Positions 61,455 to 64,000 of a DNA stretch of 64,000 bases are shown piece by piece; position 1 is the stretch's first letter; every line of letters starts with the position of its first letter. Under the pieces are notes generated by a model, which was not told where the DNA came from, did not search any database, and worked only from the letters and a program-made list of their open reading frames with translations. A program made the translations under genes and the position numbers. Origin of the DNA: Allodiplogaster sudhausi (Eukaryota; Nematoda; Chromadorea; Rhabditida; Diplogasteridae); assembly GCA_945643635.1 (NCBI GenBank), contig CALZFC010000004.1, forward strand, positions 695,001-759,000, read 5' to 3'.

Positions 61455-61487
61455 CAAGAGGTCCGGGTTCGAAGCCCGCTCGGGGCA
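61455..61487 (+). other. Box-B-like tRNA fragment
   Basis: It reads ggtccgggttcgaagcccgc followed by tcggggca, resembling a tRNA T-arm plus acceptor 3' strand. No matching 5' half (gccccga) lies within 100 bp upstream, so it is not a tRNA gene. It may be a tRNA-derived SINE remnant or chance. Confidence 0.3.
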
Positions 61488-61758
61488 AAGTTTTTGCAAT
61501 GTTTTGTAAACTGCCAAAAAACATATTATCGATCTAAAATTGATGTCTATTCGTCTCATAGCTCCATAAATTTGCATATGCTTTCCGTTTTCATTCTGAT
61601 TTCACCAACTGAAAATTTCTTCAACATGTTTTTATTCCAACAAAGGTGCACAATTATAGAATCATTTTAGCTTCGTGATTCGAAAGTGCAAAGCATTTCT
61701 CAAGTCTCTTGAGGGGCTCATCAATGAACAAATATGTAGGGATTATCATGACTAATGG

Positions 61759-62894
61759 TCAGAATAGTTCATCGTGGACGCGTCTGGGTGCTGTCTGGGC
61801 AGACCCGCTCATGTCTACAGGCTCAAATACGTCTTCATTCGAGAGCTCCTCAGGTGATTCCGTTTGCGTGGCTGTGGGATTTCTTTTTGGATCTGCCTTC
61901 TCAGATGGGTACTCAACGTCATTCTCTATCAGTTGTCTAAATTCGTCGAAGTCAGTCCCAAAAAGCGGTTCCGATTGAGCCTCCTCAATGATATCACCTT
62001 CCGTATCGAACAGTTCATCAAGCTCGTCTAAGACGTTCACAGATGTTGGTTGCGGTGTCGTTGTAGTTGTTGATTGATCCAAGTCGGGCACATTTGCATG
62101 TCTCTTCTTCGAGGCAAGATTTCCGAAAATGCTTGCTATCTGCTGGTAATTGAGAAGTTCTGGCGGTGAGAAGAGTAATTTTCCAGCTGCGTCGATTTCC
62201 TTGCGCATTTTCTTCTCCAGCTGTCGAGGATCATGTTTAGTGCCCGTACGAAGGCCATCATTAAACGCTTCGATCACATACGTCTTAGACCTGGGTGGAA
62301 GTCGAGTGCCCAGCCTTGTGGCAAACGAAGCCCGTTATCTGTCACTTCTGCTAGCGACTCGATTGCCTCGTGGACTTCGGAATATGCCTGCTCAATCTTT
62401 TCTCCTTCGAGACACATGCCGTACCGCTTCAGAACATAATCCCGAAGAGTCAGCCTCTCGGAAATTGCCCTATGTTTGCCAAAAAGGAGATGTCTCTCGA
62501 GATTGTGGGCTTGCAAGAATTCAGCTCCACAGGTTTCTTCTGGGCATCTGTAAAGATACCCATATTCAGGGCAACTTCCCGTGAGAGTGTATTCGGCATC
62601 TTCAGGAGCGCGGCAGGCCTCATCATCTATTTCTTCATTACGATCACGGCCATGGTCCGGCGTGACCTCGCCTCGGATTGGTTGGCCTTCTCTCCCCAAC
62701 CAGCATAGTTCAGATGTCGTGTCCAGGCAACCTCCAGATGAATCGGTGATGAACTCTCCTTCATTGTGTTGTAGAGATGAGTAGTCGATCTCTTTGCCGA
62801 TACCGATAGTAGAATATCGATGAACTCGAAGTGCCGTTTCTTTAAATAGGAACGTGTTATACTTCCTTATTCCGGCAATTTTGGCCTTAGACAA
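61759..62894 (-). pseudogene. Truncated, frameshifted copy of the DDE-like gene
   Basis: Two overlapping frames (62894-62274 and 62277-61759) match the last third of the gene at 20798-24911. KYNTFLFKETALRVHRYSTI corresponds to LNTFVFEKEGVRAYRHSRI. CPEETCGAEFL plus ERHLLFGKH is a full C2H2 finger that gene 1 lacks. LLNYQQIASIFGNLA corresponds to LLNYRQIASIFSRLA. A frameshift separates GWALDFHPG from the continuing SKTYVIEAF near 62290. The region spanning both 3' introns of gene 1 is uninterrupted here. The N-terminal two thirds, with the first two acidic residues of the proposed triad, are missing, so it is not functional as a transposase. Confidence 0.8.
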
Positions 62895-62904
62895 CTATGA
62901 CGGA

Positions 62905-63210
62905 CGAGGACAAGAACACGAACGCTCCCCGCTGGCAGTCGTTACAGAGAGAGATAAATTGTCACTTCCAAGAACACGAAACCTCCCGCCCGGCAGTCGT
63001 TAGAGAGAGAGATAAACTTTCGCTTCCAAGAACACGAACTCTCCCACTGGCAGTCGTTACAGAGAGAGATAAACTTTCGCTTCCAAGAACACGAACTCTC
63101 CTCCCTTTCAGTCATTAGAGAGATAGAGAGAGAGAGAGAGAGTGGAGGGGGTCTTTCGCTTCCAAGTACACAAGTCTCCTCCCTGGCAGTCATTCAGACA
63201 AATTTTCGCT
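62905..63210. repeat. Minisatellite, ~58-bp unit, about 5 copies
   Basis: Units contain 'ccaagaacacgaac', 'ggcagtcgttacagagagag' and 'ataaactttcgctt'. Their starts lie near 62911, 62970, 63028 and 63085, plus a diverged copy near 63160 that has gained a GA run. Confidence 0.9.
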
Positions 63211-63232
63211 GTGTGAGTGCTTCCGAAGAGAG

Positions 63233-63733
63233 ATGTCGTACCAGCCGCAACTTGCCTTCCTCATTGATGTCTGCCCCGACGTATTGCTACCGGGCGATGC
63301 TGGGATGCAAGCTATTCAGAGCGCCCTCCGACGATCGCCAGTAGGCGTTCTTCATGCACGGCGAGTGCTTCCAGGAGGCACCCATTGGGGTCAACAATGG
63401 CTCCTCGATACGTCTGTATCCAGGAATCAGGTATATCCACTAGTAAATGATGATGATTGGTCTATTAATTTAGATAAGAGCGCAGGAGGCGACCAGAATT
63501 GAAACAAGATTGGGCCGCCGCCTCGATGGCACTCTGCCAACCGTTCAAAGCAGAGGACTGTGCGTCCACCCTCTCGAAACCATTGTGGTGCCGGTTAGAA
63601 TTTATTCATTTTCATATTTAGATAATGTTGATTGCTATAGGTGCAGTACTACCCTAATTATCGAGGGGCACTTGCGCCCCGCAATCCAATGCCCATCGTC
63701 GCCTACACAGATCCTCGACCATCCGCAATATAG
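63233..63733 (+). CDS. Unknown protein, 3 exons, 132 residues
   Basis: Exons are 63233-63430, 63486-63593 and 63641-63733 (TAG). All are phase 0 with GT-AG borders (cag/gtatat...gcgcag; ccg/gttaga...ctatag). The protein starts MSYQPQLAFLIDVCPDVLLP and includes GGTHWGQQW and VQYYPNYRGALAPRNPMP. It has no signal peptide or transmembrane helix and is proline-rich at the end. The introns are 55 and 47 nt, like those of the other genes here. The family was not recognised. The stop in exon 3 may be real, or another donor may continue the gene beyond 63.73 kb. Confidence 0.55.
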
Positions 63734-64000
63734 GGCACAATGTGCAACAGCTCGCTCATTGTCAGGCTACAAGTGTCTACTCTTCTTTTTCCCTCCCCAA
63801 CTTCTCCATTTTGCTTAAGTCATTTCTAAATGCTTCCTCGTCTTTTACTTATTACTTCTATCCAGGAAGCTTTTAATAACGACTGAAATTGACTTTCCAA
63901 GTGTCGTTACATTAATTTATTTGATGTCGATAAATATATATACATATATAAACATGTTAACTAAGCGCAGTTTACTATGAAGAAATTTTCAGTTGGTGAA
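63734..64000. other. AT-rich 3' flank
   Basis: Nothing recognisable except a short TA-rich stretch near 63930-63955. Confidence 0.5.

Larger units (their letters stand above)
60958..62905. mobile_element. TTAA element carrying the second DDE-like copy, right end lost
   Basis: It begins TTAAgacagcctatctgtaag. Inside, on the - strand, lies a C-terminal piece of the DDE-like gene whose 3' end points to this terminus, as gene 1 points to its own right terminus. The body ends at a minisatellite and no right inverted repeat is seen. The insertion point matches an unoccupied TTAA at 59097-59100. Confidence 0.65.

Noticed and set aside
61455..61487. tRNA gene
   Set aside because: Only a T-arm-like and acceptor-like 3' piece is present. 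No D-arm, anticodon arm or matching 5' acceptor strand lies upstream.

Overview
This is eukaryotic nuclear DNA, most likely from a metazoan with short spliceosomal introns. A nematode or another small ecdysozoan fits the compact GT-AG introns (about 46-80 nt in the gene at 20.8-24.9 kb), the AT-rich background and the globin sequence, but I cannot name the species. Most of the window is not coding. It is a mosaic of modules (50 bp to 1.5 kb) repeated in direct and inverted orientation, separated by very long (CT)n/(GA)n tracts. Long 'SLSLSL' or 'RERERE' reading frames are translations of those tracts and are left out.

Layout. 0-15.3 kb: repeat modules only, with a direct duplication (2.0-3.5 and 4.25-5.76 kb) and a 275-bp inverted repeat (12.3/13.5 kb). 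15.36-32.60 kb: a giant imperfect palindrome. Its arms are near-identical where I compared them, and its centre (20.4-26.2 kb) holds two spliced genes on the + strand. One is a ~1,150-codon DDE-transposase-like gene with Cys/His clusters. The other is a 79-residue EGF-like single-pass membrane protein. The inner ends of the arms are bounded by TTAA and look like a 7.7-kb mobile element (19483-27148). 32.6-46.8 kb: more modules, copies of the 0-1.4 kb unit (35.4 and 44.4 kb), pogo-like transposon remnants with C-rich tracts (36.3 and 38.3 kb), and a foldback element (41.9-43.5 kb). 46.8-49.9 kb: coding-like exons that I cannot join, one resembling the N-terminal module of Notch ligands, among heavy CT tracts.

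50.18-53.89 kb: a complete eight-exon globin gene on the + strand, with an N-myristoylation-type start and both haem histidines. It is followed 0.95 kb downstream by a duplicated array of heat-shock elements (54.84-54.96 kb). 57.3-57.75 kb: probable exons of a membrane protein. 58.4-62.9 kb: nested TTAA-type elements, including a truncated and frameshifted second copy of the transposase-like gene on the - strand. 63.23-63.73 kb: a three-exon gene of unknown function.

The clearest previously undescribed candidate is the family of TTAA-targeting elements with long inverted repeats that share a GAGAGCC-type terminus. One member carries a multi-exon DDE-like gene plus an EGF/transmembrane gene. 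Candidate empty target sites are visible elsewhere in the same window.
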